Shown here: positions 8,376 through 17,879 of the stretch, piece by piece
Numbering within the stretch: position 1 is the stretch's first letter
Layout of the letters: each line of letters starts with the position of its first letter
Assembly (NCBI GenBank): GCA_019113915.1
Contig: DXGM01000010.1
Location: 1 to 64,000, forward strand
DNA from: Candidatus Gordonibacter avicola
Lineage (GTDB): Bacteria; Actinomycetota; Coriobacteriia; Coriobacteriales; Eggerthellaceae
Direction: 5' to 3'
DNA: 64,000 bases
The notes under the pieces: generated by a model
Seen by the model: only the letters and a program-made list of their open reading frames with translations
Database searches by the model: none
Told to the model about the DNA's origin: nothing
Translations under genes and position numbers: made by a program

Positions 8376-8430
8376 TGCCAAGTTTTCTTGTCATAGTGCC
8401 AAGTATACTTGGCATTCTCGGGAAACACAA
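8376..8430 (-). promoter_or_regulatory. promoter with two palindromic operators
   Basis: A perfect 18-bp palindrome TGCCAAGTATACTTGGCA (8397-8414) and an imperfect copy TGCCAAGTTTTCTTGTCA (8376-8393) lie 21 bp apart centre to centre, two helical turns. On the minus strand TTGTGT, a 17-bp spacer and TATACT form a promoter whose -10 lies inside the perfect palindrome. This suggests autorepression by the XRE protein of the operon. Confidence 0.7.
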
Positions 8431-8508
8431 GGGGTGCGGGATGGCGACGGGGTGGTGTGGGGTGAACATGGGGAGCCTTGGTGAAGGGGAACCTGGTATC
8501 ATCGGAGT

Positions 8509-9414
8509 ATGAAACACATCGACGACAGAGCGAACGAAGCCTCAACATCCAAGAGCGCAGCATCTAAGTATGCATCGTCCAATGGTGTGGCACCCGACGC
8601 CGCTGCTTCCCCCGCTTCCGCCCCCGCGCAGCCGCGGCGGCGGTGGCCGCGGCGGGTGGCCATCGTGCTCACTACCTTGGCTGTGCTCCTGTTCGTGTGC
8701 GCGGCAGCGTTTCTCGTGTACGCGAGCGACTACTACCACGCTGGCACGTCCGCACAGGCCGCGCTCACTTCCACACCAGAAATTCCCGTCGCCCAGGGCG
8801 ACGGCTTCGTGGCATTCGGCGACCCGGACGCCTCCGCCGGCATCGTGCTGTACCCGGGCGCCAAGGTTGAATACACCGCCTATGCCCCGCTTGCTCGCGA
8901 ACTGGCCAAACAGGGCTACTTCACCGTTATCACGGAGATGCCCTTCAACTTCGCGTTCTTCGGCATTGACGCGGCCGACCGCGTGCGAGACGCGTATCCC
9001 CAGGTGAAAAGCTGGTGGGTGGGCGGCCATTCCCTCGGTGGCTCCATGGCGGCGCAGTACGCGGCCACCCATGCAAGCGACCCCGCGCTGGCGGGCCTCG
9101 TGCTTTTGGGCGCGTACACCGCAAGCGATCTTTCGGCCACCGACCTGGGCATCATCTCCGTATATGGCTCGAACGACCAGGTGCTCAACCGCAGCAAGAT
9201 GGCGGACAGCGCACCCCTCCTTCCCCCCGACGCGCGCACGGTAGAAATTCCCGGTGGCAACCACGCCCTCTTCGGTGATTACGGCGCCCAAAGCGGCGAC
9301 GGCGTGGCCACCATCACCCACACCGACCAGCAGCTAAAAACCGCCAGCATCGTCGACGCCTACCTCACCGCGCGCGAAAACCCGAACCCCACCGCCCTTC
9401 CTGCGGCGGCGTAA
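8509..9414 (+). CDS. membrane-anchored alpha/beta hydrolase
   Basis: A 301-residue protein with a ~45-residue Ala/Ser-rich cytoplasmic segment, an RRRWPRR stop-transfer cluster, one membrane span (about residues 49-72) and an extracellular alpha/beta-hydrolase domain. The nucleophile elbow GHSLGG, a YGSNDQ acid region and GGNHALFGDYG with the likely catalytic His are visible. The family includes esterases and lipases; substrate unknown. The start has GGAG very close to the ATG, so a slightly different start is possible. It lies divergent from the XRE operon. Confidence 0.8.
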   Translation: MKHIDDRANEASTSKSAASKYASSNGVAPDAAASPASAPAQPRRRWPRRVAIVLTTLAVLLFVCAAAFLVYASDYYHAGTSAQAALTSTPEIPVAQGDGFVAFGDPDASAGIVLYPGAKVEYTAYAPLARELAKQGYFTVITEMPFNFAFFGIDAADRVRDAYPQVKSWWVGGHSLGGSMAAQYAATHASDPALAGLVLLGAYTASDLSATDLGIISVYGSNDQVLNRSKMADSAPLLPPDARTVEIPGGNHALFGDYGAQSGDGVATITHTDQQLKTASIVDAYLTARENPNPTALPAAA

Positions 9415-9564
9415 GAATACGGCCGCCTTGCCGCCCGTGCCATTTCTCACCATCTCATGACACCTAATCTTAAGGAATATGTTGGTTCGCCAACGCACGG
9501 ACGCCACCGCGCTACGCCCCCTATACTAACCAGCAGCAATGGCCGTAGGAAAAAGGAGCATGGG

Positions 9565-10875
9565 ATGACGAAACCGTCTCGCCCGATCGCCGTCGTCGCG
9601 GCTTCGTGCGCGGCGTTCCTCCTGGTAACGCTCTTCTTCATTCAGGTGCGCTTCATCGCAGGCACGCTCAACCTGCTTCCCCTTCCGCACGCCACGGCAG
9701 AAGCTGCCGAAAACCCTCTTACAACCAGCACTAACGGCAACACCGTGCAGGCCGAATACTGCAGTGAGGCAATTGCCGCTAACAACTTCGGTAACCCCAC
9801 CGGACGTACGTCAACCAGCCTCACGCTGAACGATGCCTGGTTCGACACCAGCCCCTATTCCTACAACCACTCCCTGGCCACCAGTTGTGCCGTACTCAGC
9901 GCCGTCTGTAACTCGGAATCGCGTTTTTATAGCAGCGACGGCGCTGAGTACCCCTATGCCGAACGCGCGCTGGGGGCGCTCGGCTTCAGCCACGTGCGCA
10001 CGGAGTCGTACGCGCTGCGCAGTACGGTGGTTGACCAGGTGGGAGCCTTGATGAACGGCACACACAACTCAGCGGCCTACACGTTTGCCCAAAAGCCGCT
10101 CGACGCGGCGAACGCCGACACGCTGGTGTTCGTGGGCGTGCGCGGCACGTATGGTGCTGAATGGGTCAGCAACTTTTCCTTCCTTGATCCGTCGGGGGAA
10201 GATATTGATCACGCAGGCTACCTCACGGCCGAGCAGGAAGTACTCACGGCGCTGCAAGCCTACCTGAGCGACATCGGCGCAAACCCTGCTCACACGCGCA
10301 TTCTTATCACCGGTCACAGCCGCGGCGGCGCCATTGCCAACTTGCTGGCCGCCGAACTGGTTGACCGCTCAAGCACATCCCTCGCTCTTGCGCCCGCTGA
10401 CGGCGTGTATGCCTACACGTTTGCCGCGCCGGGCTCAACCCGCGCCGAAACGCGCGATGCCGCCGCCTACAAAGGCATCTTCAACGTGGTGAACCCCGCC
10501 GACCTCGTGCCGCAGCTACCGCTTGCGGCCTGGGGTTATGGTCGCTACGGCACCACGGTGGAACTGCCGAGCGCAACCGACGAGCGCTTCGCCGATTCGT
10601 TCGCCACCATGCAGCAGGCGTACTTGGAGAACACGGGGTACCTCGATACGTGCAGCGTCGACACGCTGGCGTCCCTCGATTCGTTTGAAGAGCGCGCGGC
10701 GCAAAGCCTGCCGACGGCTGACAGTTTCCTATCTCCGCTTGGCATTGTTGCAGCGGCGGGCGAACTTGCCTACCTCGACTGGGGCGAGGCCCTGGTAGCG
10801 CACTATCCCGACACCTATATCGCCTGGATGCAGGCGCTTGATCCTGCGGCACTGTCGTTCGTGCACACCGTGTAG
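9565..10875 (+). CDS. secreted lipase family protein (class 3-like)
   Basis: A 436-residue protein with a signal sequence or N-terminal anchor (residues ~8-32) and a lipase-type alpha/beta-hydrolase domain. LVFVGVRGTYG is the oxyanion-side strand, ITGHSRGGAIANLLA is the GxSxG elbow, YTFAAPGS and NVVNPADLVPQLP are the conserved class 3 / DUF2974 segments with the catalytic Asp. The start is fixed by AAAAGGAG six bases upstream. Substrate unknown; likely acts outside the membrane on lipids or esters. Confidence 0.82.
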   Translation: MTKPSRPIAVVAASCAAFLLVTLFFIQVRFIAGTLNLLPLPHATAEAAENPLTTSTNGNTVQAEYCSEAIAANNFGNPTGRTSTSLTLNDAWFDTSPYSYNHSLATSCAVLSAVCNSESRFYSSDGAEYPYAERALGALGFSHVRTESYALRSTVVDQVGALMNGTHNSAAYTFAQKPLDAANADTLVFVGVRGTYGAEWVSNFSFLDPSGEDIDHAGYLTAEQEVLTALQAYLSDIGANPAHTRILITGHSRGGAIANLLAAELVDRSSTSLALAPADGVYAYTFAAPGSTRAETRDAAAYKGIFNVVNPADLVPQLPLAAWGYGRYGTTVELPSATDERFADSFATMQQAYLENTGYLDTCSVDTLASLDSFEERAAQSLPTADSFLSPLGIVAAAGELAYLDWGEALVAHYPDTYIAWMQALDPAALSFVHTV

Positions 10876-10909
10876 GCGACGAGCGACGAGCGGCACGCGG
10901 CACGCGGGC

Positions 10910-11563
10910 TTAGCGCAGTTTCGCACGCCGCTCGCGCCAGTCGGGCATATAGGTGTCCATGAGATCCTGAAAGCGCGGCCCATGCCCGCGTTCGCGCAGG
11001 TGACAGAGCTCATGTACCACCACATACTCCAAGCATTCAGGCGGATACAGCGCTAGGCGCACGTTGATACAGATGCGCCCCGTGGCCGGCTGGCAACTAC
11101 CCCAACGGCTGGTCATGTTGCGATACGCCAGCTTACCCGCCTTCACGCCCATGATGGGCTCCCACGCTTTCACCAGCACGGGCACGCACGCCTCAACGAC
11201 GGCACGCCACTCCGCCACCTGGGCGGGGTCGGCAGCGGCCGCTTCGGCACGCGGTGAGGTGGCAATATCTGCGCGCTTCGCGTCAATCCACGCGCGCTTT
11301 TGGCGTACAAACGAGGCGGCGGACTGGGCAGATACGTGCGGCGGTGCCGATACCTCCACCGTGCCGTCGGGCGCTTTCACGCGCAGGTTCAGGTTCTTCA
11401 CGCGCTTGTGCACCAGGCGCACGGGCAAGCCGTCCACCTCTATCTCGCTCACACCCAACACCGTGCCGCGCCCGCGGGCTGAGCGCCGCCGCGCCAACAC
11501 CTCAACGCGCGCCGCATCCTCGCGCCCGGCAGCCACGCCGCGTTCGCCTCCGCTACCCTTCAC
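10910..11563 (-). CDS. YgjP-like M48 family metallopeptidase
   Basis: A 217-residue protein with the SprT/YgjP zinc-protease signature: NMTSRWGSC, RICINVRLALYPPE and VVHELCHLRERGHGPRF, in which HELCH gives two zinc ligands and the Glu. It ends with DWRERRAKL, typical of the DUF45 family. The start is uncertain: GTG at 11563 has GAGG eight bases before it, GTG at 11572 is also possible, and both lie at the rsmI stop, indicating coupling. Substrate unknown. Confidence 0.85.
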   Translation of the reverse strand: MKGSGGERGVAAGREDAARVEVLARRRSARGRGTVLGVSEIEVDGLPVRLVHKRVKNLNLRVKAPDGTVEVSAPPHVSAQSAASFVRQKRAWIDAKRADIATSPRAEAAAADPAQVAEWRAVVEACVPVLVKAWEPIMGVKAGKLAYRNMTSRWGSCQPATGRICINVRLALYPPECLEYVVVHELCHLRERGHGPRFQDLMDTYMPDWRERRAKLR

Positions 11564-11573
11564 CCGAGCCACC

Positions 11574-12458
11574 TCACACCTGAAGGGCCAGCTCATAGGC
11601 CGCATTGCGCGCAATGCCAAACTCGTCAGCCAACGCGCGCGCGATGTCCTTCTTCGACGCACCCGCAGTGCGCAACTCAGCCGCACGCATGCGAGCTGCA
11701 TCGGCAGCATCCTCGGCCGCAGCAGCATCCTCCGCCGCGTTCGGGCCGTCTACTACCACCACAATCTCGCCCTTCACGCCGCGTCCGTCACCCGCTTCGG
11801 CCACGCGCCGCGCAAATTCGTCGCGCACCTCACCCACTGCGCCGCGCACCACTTCCTCGTGCAGCTTCGTGAGCTCGCGACATACCGCCACCTCGCGCTG
11901 CGGGAACGCCTCAGCCAGCGCCTCCAGGGCACTTACCAGGCGGTTCGGACTCTCATAAAACACGAGCGCCGCATCCAGTGCGCGCACACTTTCCAGAAGC
12001 GCCCTCCGCTCAACATCCTTGCGGGGCAGAAAGCCACCGAAGTAGAAGCGCGGGTTGTCGCACCCGCTCGCCACATATGCCGCGGCCACCGCAGTCGGCC
12101 CCGGCAACACTTCCACCGCAGCGCCCGCTTCGCGCGCGGCCCGCACCAGGCGCAAGCCCGGGTCCGACACGCCCGGCATACCCGCATCCGAGCAGTACAC
12201 CACCACTTCACCATCAAGCACGCGCCCCACAATACCGGCCGCGCGGTCGCCTATGAGCGCCTCATCCAACCGCTCAAGCCGCTTCCCTATCCCAAACGCG
12301 GCCAGAAGCCGACCCGTCACGCGCGTGTCCTCCGCGCACACCACATCAGCCGCGCGCAACGCCGTGAGCGCACGCTCGGTTATGTCTCCCAAATTCCCCA
12401 AGGGCGTGGGGCATATCACCAGCTTACCGGGCACATTTGCCTCCCCGTATTCACTCAT
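11574..12458 (-). CDS. rsmI: 16S rRNA (cytidine(1402)-2'-O)-methyltransferase
   Basis: RsmI methylates the ribose of C1402 in the decoding centre. It has the tetrapyrrole-methylase fold: CPTPLGNLGDITERAL near residue 16, AEDTRVTGRLL, CSDAGMPGVSDPG and VLPGPTAVAAAYVASG. An Ala-rich linker is followed by a C-terminal helical segment (ASKKDIARALADEFG) as in longer members. At 294 residues the length is normal. Its ATG overlaps the stop of a 42-codon membrane-protein gene as ATGA, and a metallopeptidase gene follows at its own stop. Confidence 0.93.
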   Translation of the reverse strand: MSEYGEANVPGKLVICPTPLGNLGDITERALTALRAADVVCAEDTRVTGRLLAAFGIGKRLERLDEALIGDRAAGIVGRVLDGEVVVYCSDAGMPGVSDPGLRLVRAAREAGAAVEVLPGPTAVAAAYVASGCDNPRFYFGGFLPRKDVERRALLESVRALDAALVFYESPNRLVSALEALAEAFPQREVAVCRELTKLHEEVVRGAVGEVRDEFARRVAEAGDGRGVKGEIVVVVDGPNAAEDAAAAEDAADAARMRAAELRTAGASKKDIARALADEFGIARNAAYELALQV

Positions 12459-12583
12459 CGTCCGCGCCGCATGAACACAACTGCCACAACTACCGCAATC
12501 AGCGCCACCGCAACGAGTGCCACCACCAGAAACAGCACCGGGCTATCCCCCGTGCAGGCCAGGCCACCCTGAACGCCTTCCAT
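12455..12583 (-). CDS. 42-residue single-span membrane protein
   Basis: A very short gene: ATG with GAGG five bases before it, 42 codons, and a TGA that overlaps the rsmI start. The product has a short N-terminus containing TGDSP, a strongly hydrophobic stretch of ~23 residues and a positive RRGR end. This looks like the C-terminal half of a sortase-type sorting signal or a simple tail-anchored microprotein. Tight coupling with rsmI supports translation. Function unknown. Confidence 0.5.
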   Translation of the reverse strand: MEGVQGGLACTGDSPVLFLVVALVAVALIAVVVAVVFMRRGR

Positions 12584-12776
12584 ATTCGCCTCATCTTCAC
12601 GTGCCGAACAGTGTATGCTCACATTGTCCGCCATCGCCCTCCCATTGGCAAACCCTCACGCTTTCGCCCGCTCGCCCCTGCCCCTCGCCTTTCGTCCCCG
12701 CACCCCCACAAGCGGCACATGAAAACCTTCTCTTTCCTCTTCATTCACAGCGAGTCAGATAAGATAGTGACCGGGG

Positions 12777-12821
12777 GTGTGCTATCCTGATTCTCGCAGA
12801 ATAGCCCCTACGTAATAGCAC
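12777..12821. promoter_or_regulatory. inverted repeat upstream of the cheR operon
   Basis: TGTGCTAT and ATAGCACA flank about 29 bp just before the cheR start. It could be an operator or fold in the 5' leader. No convincing -35/-10 pair was assigned. Confidence 0.3.
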
Positions 12822-12833
12822 ACAAGAGACCCT

Positions 12834-13649
12834 ATGCAGCATATGAGTGATACCGAATTCGAACGAACCTGCACCCTTATCTCCCGTGTGCTCGGACTTG
12901 AGATGAGGGCTAAACGTGTTCTGCTTGAATGCCGCCTCACCCGCGAGCGCGAGCGCCTTGAGCTGCCCTCATTTACTGCCTACCTCAACCTCATTGAAAG
13001 CGGCGCGAACCCGCGCGCGTTCCAGCGATTTGTCGACCTTGTTACCACCCACTACACCTACTTCATGCGCGAAAGTTCGCAGTTCTCGTTCCTGGAACAC
13101 GTGGCGTTTCCCGAGCTGGAACAGCGCATTCCCGAGCGCCCGTGGAAAATCCTCTGCGCCGGCTGCTCTACGGGCGAAGAAGCCTACACACTTTCCATGC
13201 TTGTGGAAGAGTACAGCCGCTCCCGCAGCCTACCCCCAGTCACCATCCGCGCGATTGACGTGTCCGAACCCGCACTGGAGGCGGCCCGCCGCGGCATCTA
13301 TTCCGCGTCACACATTGACAAGGTGCCCCTTCTCTGGAAGTCGCTCTACTTTTCTCGCGAAGGGGAGCAATTCCGCGTCGTCCAAAGCATACGCAATCGC
13401 ATAACGTTCCAAAGCGCGAAGCTGGGCGACGCCAACGCACTCAGAGGATCCTACGACCTCATCATGTGCCGCAATGTACTTATTTACTTCACGCAAGATG
13501 CGAAAGAGCGGGCTCTCAATCAGCTCCATCGACACCTTGAGCCGCAGGGTTTTCTCGTGCTCGGCCATGCGGAAATTGCACGAGATCGCGAAAAGTTCAC
13601 CTACGAAGGCAATTCGATCTATCGAAAGCAGGAGGCATCCATCCGATGA
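12834..13649 (+). CDS. cheR: CheR-type protein-glutamate O-methyltransferase
   Basis: Methylates glutamates on chemoreceptors using SAM. The 271-residue protein has the N-terminal helical CheR domain and the methyltransferase domain: [14 protein letters not shown] for [14 protein letters not shown] for the ribose, then [12 protein letters not shown] and a C-terminal GFLVLGHAE. First gene of a tight five-gene operon; the next gene starts inside its stop (ATGA overlap). No cheB methylesterase is encoded, so the balance of receptor methylation would be unusual. Confidence 0.93.
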   Translation: MQHMSDTEFERTCTLISRVLGLEMRAKRVLLECRLTRERERLELPSFTAYLNLIESGANPRAFQRFVDLVTTHYTYFMRESSQFSFLEHVAFPELEQRIPERPWKILCAGCSTGEEAYTLSMLVEEYSRSRSLPPVTIRAIDVSEPALEAARRGIYSASHIDKVPLLWKSLYFSREGEQFRVVQSIRNRITFQSAKLGDANALRGSYDLIMCRNVLIYFTQDAKERALNQLHRHLEPQGFLVLGHAEIARDREKFTYEGNSIYRKQEASIR

Positions 13650-15208
13650 AGCAACGCTTTAAGAATATGAGTATCGGCACTATGATCATGCTGTCCTATG
13701 TCGTTGTCATGGTGCTGTTCATCACGTCGGCTGGTGTCGCGTTCTACGCCATCCACTCCAACGCCGCCATGACCAGCGAGTTTTACCAGCGCCCCTTCCA
13801 AGTGACGAAGTCGTCCATGCAGTTGCGCAGCGCCATCGAGCAAACCGCCAACTGCCTCGGCCAGCTGGTCGATGAGAGCGCCAGCGCGCAGCAGACCAAA
13901 AATCTTGCCGCTATCGAGCAGTACAGCGAAGCGCGCAACCAGGAGTTCGCCTTCATATCCAACACGTTCACCGCCGACCCAGCTCTGCTGGAGCGTTTCT
14001 CCGAGGCAAACGACAAGCTGGTCGCCGTCCGCGACAAGGTGCTCACGGCCGTTAAGCAGGGCGATTACGAGCGCGCCTCAAACCTGTACACCGACGATTA
14101 CCTCCCCCAAAAGGAAACGACGTCCGGCTTGGCGGACGACATTGTGGACACCGCGAATTCCGTCGCCACCACCTTCGTGCAGACCTCTCAGGAACTGGAA
14201 ATCAAGACGGTGGTCATTGTGGGCGTTGGAGCCCTGATCACGCTTTTGTTGGTGGTTCTCATGTGGCGCGCGCTCGCACGCGCTATCACCAAGCCGACGC
14301 TGGCCATGCAGGCAGCCGCCCAGCGCATCGCTCAAGGTGACCTCACGGCTTCCGTCGAATACGAGTCGGAAAACGAACTGGGCGCCGTGGCCGCCTCTAT
14401 CAACCAAACTGCACGCTCTTTGCACAACACTCTGGACAAGATTGGCGAGGCGGTCGAACAGGTGACGCGCTCGTCGTCACAAATGTCCGACGGCGCGCAA
14501 TCCATCGCCCAGGGCTCGGCGGAACAGGCCATGTCCATTGAAGAGCTGGCCACGAACGTGCAAAACATCGACCAAGTGGTGAGCGAAAACACCGAAAGCG
14601 TGCTGGTGGCCAACAACAGCACCACCGACGTCCTAGCCGCCGTGGCCGACGGAAACGACCATATCACGCGAACCGCGCAGATAATCGACCAGATCAAGCG
14701 CAATACCGAGAACATTTCCCAGCTGGCCAACAACATTGAAGACATCTCATTCCAAACCAATATCCTGGCCCTGAACGCCTCGGTTGAGGCGGCGCGCGCA
14801 GGAGAAGCCGGGCGCGGGTTCTCCATTGTGGCCGAGGAAATCAGGCGGCTGGCCGCTCAGGTGAGCGACGCATCCAAGGAAGCCGACACGCTCGCCGACC
14901 ACACCATTTCCGGCATTCAAACCAGCTCGGCCATGATCGACGAAGCCGTGCGCAACATGACGGGCGCGGTGGAGGCCACCGAAAACGTGAAAGCCATGAT
15001 GTCGAGCATCGCCGAAACCTCCACGCAGCAGCAGGAAGCCGTCGCGCAAATTCGCGAAAGCATGGATAGGCTTTCCGACGTCGTGCAGGAGAACTCGGCC
15101 TCCGCCGAAGAGAGCGCCGTTATTGCGGAGGAACTGTCTTCCCAGGCTGAAGAGCTGCAACACCTTATGGATCGGTTCAATCGCGGCGAGGATGAGCACG
15201 CCCGATGA
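13646..15208 (+). CDS. methyl-accepting chemotaxis protein
   Basis: A 520-residue transmembrane receptor: TM1 at about residues 13-35, a ~150-residue helical periplasmic domain of the four-helix-bundle type, TM2 near 190-210, a HAMP segment ([20 protein letters not shown]) and a long cytoplasmic coiled coil. The signalling tip ([20 protein letters not shown]) is conserved, so it should dock CheW/CheA-like proteins. No C-terminal CheR-tethering pentapeptide is seen. It overlaps cheR by 4 bases and the next gene by 4 bases. Confidence 0.95.
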   Translation: MKQRFKNMSIGTMIMLSYVVVMVLFITSAGVAFYAIHSNAAMTSEFYQRPFQVTKSSMQLRSAIEQTANCLGQLVDESASAQQTKNLAAIEQYSEARNQEFAFISNTFTADPALLERFSEANDKLVAVRDKVLTAVKQGDYERASNLYTDDYLPQKETTSGLADDIVDTANSVATTFVQTSQELEIKTVVIVGVGALITLLLVVLMWRALARAITKPTLAMQAAAQRIAQGDLTASVEYESENELGAVAASINQTARSLHNTLDKIGEAVEQVTRSSSQMSDGAQSIAQGSAEQAMSIEELATNVQNIDQVVSENTESVLVANNSTTDVLAAVADGNDHITRTAQIIDQIKRNTENISQLANNIEDISFQTNILALNASVEAARAGEAGRGFSIVAEEIRRLAAQVSDASKEADTLADHTISGIQTSSAMIDEAVRNMTGAVEATENVKAMMSSIAETSTQQQEAVAQIRESMDRLSDVVQENSASAEESAVIAEELSSQAEELQHLMDRFNRGEDEHAR

Positions 15209-15867
15209 CCGCCACGCACTCATTCCCCGCATCCGCACACGTCCCCACACCCGCACCCGCGGAGCAGGCGAACTCCTTAGCGCAGCTGCACGAGGAAAAC
15301 GCGCGCCTGCACAAGGAGAACGCCCGGCTGCGCGAGGAACTAACCTTTTTGCGCGGCCTCGCCTTTCGCGATCAGCTGACCGGCCTCTACAGCCGCCGCT
15401 ACCTGACCGAGTACCTGGAGCGAGAAATTGAAGAACGGTCGGTCGAAACATCGGTTGTGCTGGCGTTGTGCGACATCGACGACTTCAAAAACATCAACGA
15501 CGCGCGGGGACATCGCGCAGGTGACATCACCATCGTCTGCATCGCCGACATTCTGGACGACCTCGCTGCAGATCAGCCGGTCATTCGTTGGGGAGGCGAA
15601 GAGCTGCTCATCGTGCTGTTCTCCATGGGAACTTCCGAAGCACTGCGTCTGTGCGAGAAAATACGCGCGCAGGTGGCCTCCTACCGCATCAACGATGGCT
15701 ACGGCGAGTTTTCCTGCACGCTGACGTTTGGCGTGGGTGCATTCGATTCGCAATACACCTTCGCGGAAAATTTCGCCCGCATCGACCGCGCGCTGTACCG
15801 CGGAAAAGAAACGGGCAAGAACTGCTGCATCTTAGCGCTCCCCGCCGCCCACGAAGAGGAACGCTAG
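15205..15867 (+). CDS. soluble diguanylate cyclase (GGDEF domain)
   Basis: A 220-residue protein: a Pro-rich start, a short coiled coil (about residues 25-48, heptads of Leu/Glu/Asn) and one GGDEF domain. [14 protein letters not shown] and [11 protein letters not shown] are intact, and the active site reads GGEEL, a functional variant. The RxxD inhibitory site is absent (LAAD at that place). It has no receiver or membrane domain, so its input is probably the coiled coil or a partner from the operon. It is coupled to the receptor gene by a 4-base overlap. Predicted product: cyclic di-GMP. Confidence 0.9.
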   Translation: MTATHSFPASAHVPTPAPAEQANSLAQLHEENARLHKENARLREELTFLRGLAFRDQLTGLYSRRYLTEYLEREIEERSVETSVVLALCDIDDFKNINDARGHRAGDITIVCIADILDDLAADQPVIRWGGEELLIVLFSMGTSEALRLCEKIRAQVASYRINDGYGEFSCTLTFGVGAFDSQYTFAENFARIDRALYRGKETGKNCCILALPAAHEEER

Positions 15868-15868
15868 T

Positions 15869-17404
15869 ATGAGGTATCCCGAGCTCATAGCGCAGGTCAC
15901 CTTCAAGCCCAACTGCGATTTGGAAAACACCCGCGCCTCGCTTATCATCCGGCGTATCGCGCGTTTGTGCGAGCGGGTGTCGTGCTATCCCAACAATGTT
16001 GGCGGCGACACGGGAACCATTTCCTACCTGCGAGACCATGGGCTCTACGTGCGCTTTTGTTCGACCCAGCCCGAACAGGTGCTGCTGACCATCCGCAGTT
16101 CGTTCTACGTGGAAACGTGCACCCTCGTACACGACGCGGACGATATTCCGGTGTACGAGGCGCTGTTGTCAACGGCGGACGAGCACTGGACGCACGATGC
16201 TACGCGGCCCTCGCCGGCGTTCCAAAGCGGTGACGACAAGCGCAACAGCGAGTTGGTACGCCAGTTGCTTCACTTCGATGACGTGCGACGTCGGCTGCGC
16301 GCCTGCGCCTTACGACATCCTGAAGACCGCGAACTTGATGACGTGGCCTTTCTACAGGAAAAGACTGCCGACGAATTGCGCACCCTTGTTGCACGCTCGC
16401 GTATGCAGCCGTTCAAGTCAATTACCGCCTCGCTGCAATCCCTTACCACCTCGTATGCCACTCGGTTCAACGTGGAAGCGGAGCTTAAGGTAACCGCCAC
16501 CGATCTGGAAGTTGACCAGAGCGTTCTCGGTTCGCTTGAAGAAATAATTAAGCGTCTGATCAGGGTTTATATACGTGAAAGCATCGAAAGCCCCGAGGAG
16601 CGGCGCGCGGCGGGTAAGCCAGCACGAGCCACCATTCACGTTTCGGTAGAAACCGACGGTGCCACGGTAATCTGTCGGTGCGAACATGATGGGCGCGCCT
16701 ATCAAGCACAGGTGGCCGGCAAGCTTGCCCAAGAAAGAGGCCTGCTCACGCGCGACCTTTCAACCTACAGCGAAAGTGATATCGGCAGGATTGTTCTTAT
16801 GCCCCATTTTCTGGCCGACAGCGAGGACCGCTTCGGCACAGCGTTTAAGATGAAGGAAATAAGCTCCATTCTGCACCAAAGCGGCGGGCATGGCAGCATC
16901 CGCAACACTGAACACGGAACTGTCGAAGTCTCGCTGTTTTTGCCAGTGCCGTTTATCGCGCTTGATGTGGCGCTTCTGAGATGTGGTACCAACGAGATAG
17001 CCATTCCTGCATTTCGGATTGAGCGCTTTGAGCGGTTCTGCGCCGAGCACGTCCACGCGCCGCAAGACAGTACGAGCAAAACGCCAAAGGAGAATAGCTT
17101 TAGCTACCAAAGCGAAAACGGTACGAGCTACCCTCTTATCAATGCCGAGAATTCGCCTCTGGGCGCCGCGCGTCCGCGGCTTGTTGGCTTCCTCAGTTGC
17201 CGTGAGGGCCATGCCGCCCTACTCATCGACGAAGCCGACGGGTACGAACACGTGGTGGTGCACCCCCTGCCGCGCACGCTTGAACGTGAGGTGACAGGTG
17301 TAAACAGCATGGGGTTCGCCCTGCTCGCCGACGGGTCGCCGCGGCTGGTGCTCAACGTGGTGCTGATGATTGCCGCGTTGAAAGGTGGTGTTGTAGATGC
17401 GTGA
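15869..17404 (+). CDS. CheA-like protein lacking Hpt and with degenerate ATP-binding site
   Basis: A 511-residue protein that aligns with the C-terminal part of CheA. Residues 1-100 resemble the P2-type domain (VTFKPNCDLENTRASLIIRR); there is no P1 phosphotransfer domain before it. A coiled-coil dimerisation region follows (~165-200). The kinase-like domain keeps the landmark SPEERRAAGKP (241-251), but the N-box reads RLIRVYIRESIE where CheA has its essential Asn and His. The G1 box is EHDGRAY and the G2 glycines are lost. Residues ~365-505 form a CheW-like domain. It is therefore likely a scaffold or pseudokinase rather than an active kinase (inference). It starts just after the cyclase gene and overlaps the CheW-like gene. 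Confidence 0.78.
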   Translation: MRYPELIAQVTFKPNCDLENTRASLIIRRIARLCERVSCYPNNVGGDTGTISYLRDHGLYVRFCSTQPEQVLLTIRSSFYVETCTLVHDADDIPVYEALLSTADEHWTHDATRPSPAFQSGDDKRNSELVRQLLHFDDVRRRLRACALRHPEDRELDDVAFLQEKTADELRTLVARSRMQPFKSITASLQSLTTSYATRFNVEAELKVTATDLEVDQSVLGSLEEIIKRLIRVYIRESIESPEERRAAGKPARATIHVSVETDGATVICRCEHDGRAYQAQVAGKLAQERGLLTRDLSTYSESDIGRIVLMPHFLADSEDRFGTAFKMKEISSILHQSGGHGSIRNTEHGTVEVSLFLPVPFIALDVALLRCGTNEIAIPAFRIERFERFCAEHVHAPQDSTSKTPKENSFSYQSENGTSYPLINAENSPLGAARPRLVGFLSCREGHAALLIDEADGYEHVVVHPLPRTLEREVTGVNSMGFALLADGSPRLVLNVVLMIAALKGGVVDA

Positions 17405-17879
17405 TAATGAACGCCGCCTCGCCTGGATCGAAAGCCTTATTGGCGCGAGGCCCAACCTGGTGCCGCGCTCAAACGTGGTAACCGTTTCCTCTGATCACGG
17501 GCCGCTTGCCCTTCCTTTTGCCTTCATCGAAGAAATCGTTCCCGGCTCCTCTCTGCGTCCGTTCGCCTTTCTTCCGGCGTGGTTTTGCGGAACGGTAGCC
17601 AGGGGAGTTGACCTGTATCCGGTTCTCAACCTGGGAGGCGCACCGCAGGCACGGACGAGTATCGCCCTCGTGAGCCATGACGAGCGCGCTTGCGGCTTTC
17701 GTTTTTCTGGTGCGCCGCAGGTCGTTGACCTGGACACCGTGGGTGCCGTGACCAACCTTGCGGAAGGGGAAATCCCTCTGCCGTTTCCGCTGAGTGCTTC
17801 CAAGCGCTTCGAGGGGCCAGCGGGACCCACGCTATTGCTTGACGTGCCCGCCACCCTGCGCGCGCTCTGCGAGGCGTAA
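17397..17879 (+). CDS. CheW-like protein
   Basis: A 160-residue protein with one CheW-type SH3-like pair: LPFAFIEEIVPGSSLRPFAFLP, a GTVARGVDLYPVLNLG core and a C-terminal LLLDVPATL strand. These match the canonical CheW positions where the first module meets GxxxxRGxxxPVxDL. It would couple the receptor to the CheA-like protein. It overlaps the preceding gene by 8 bases and ends the operon. Confidence 0.82.
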   Translation: MRDNERRLAWIESLIGARPNLVPRSNVVTVSSDHGPLALPFAFIEEIVPGSSLRPFAFLPAWFCGTVARGVDLYPVLNLGGAPQARTSIALVSHDERACGFRFSGAPQVVDLDTVGAVTNLAEGEIPLPFPLSASKRFEGPAGPTLLLDVPATLRALCEA

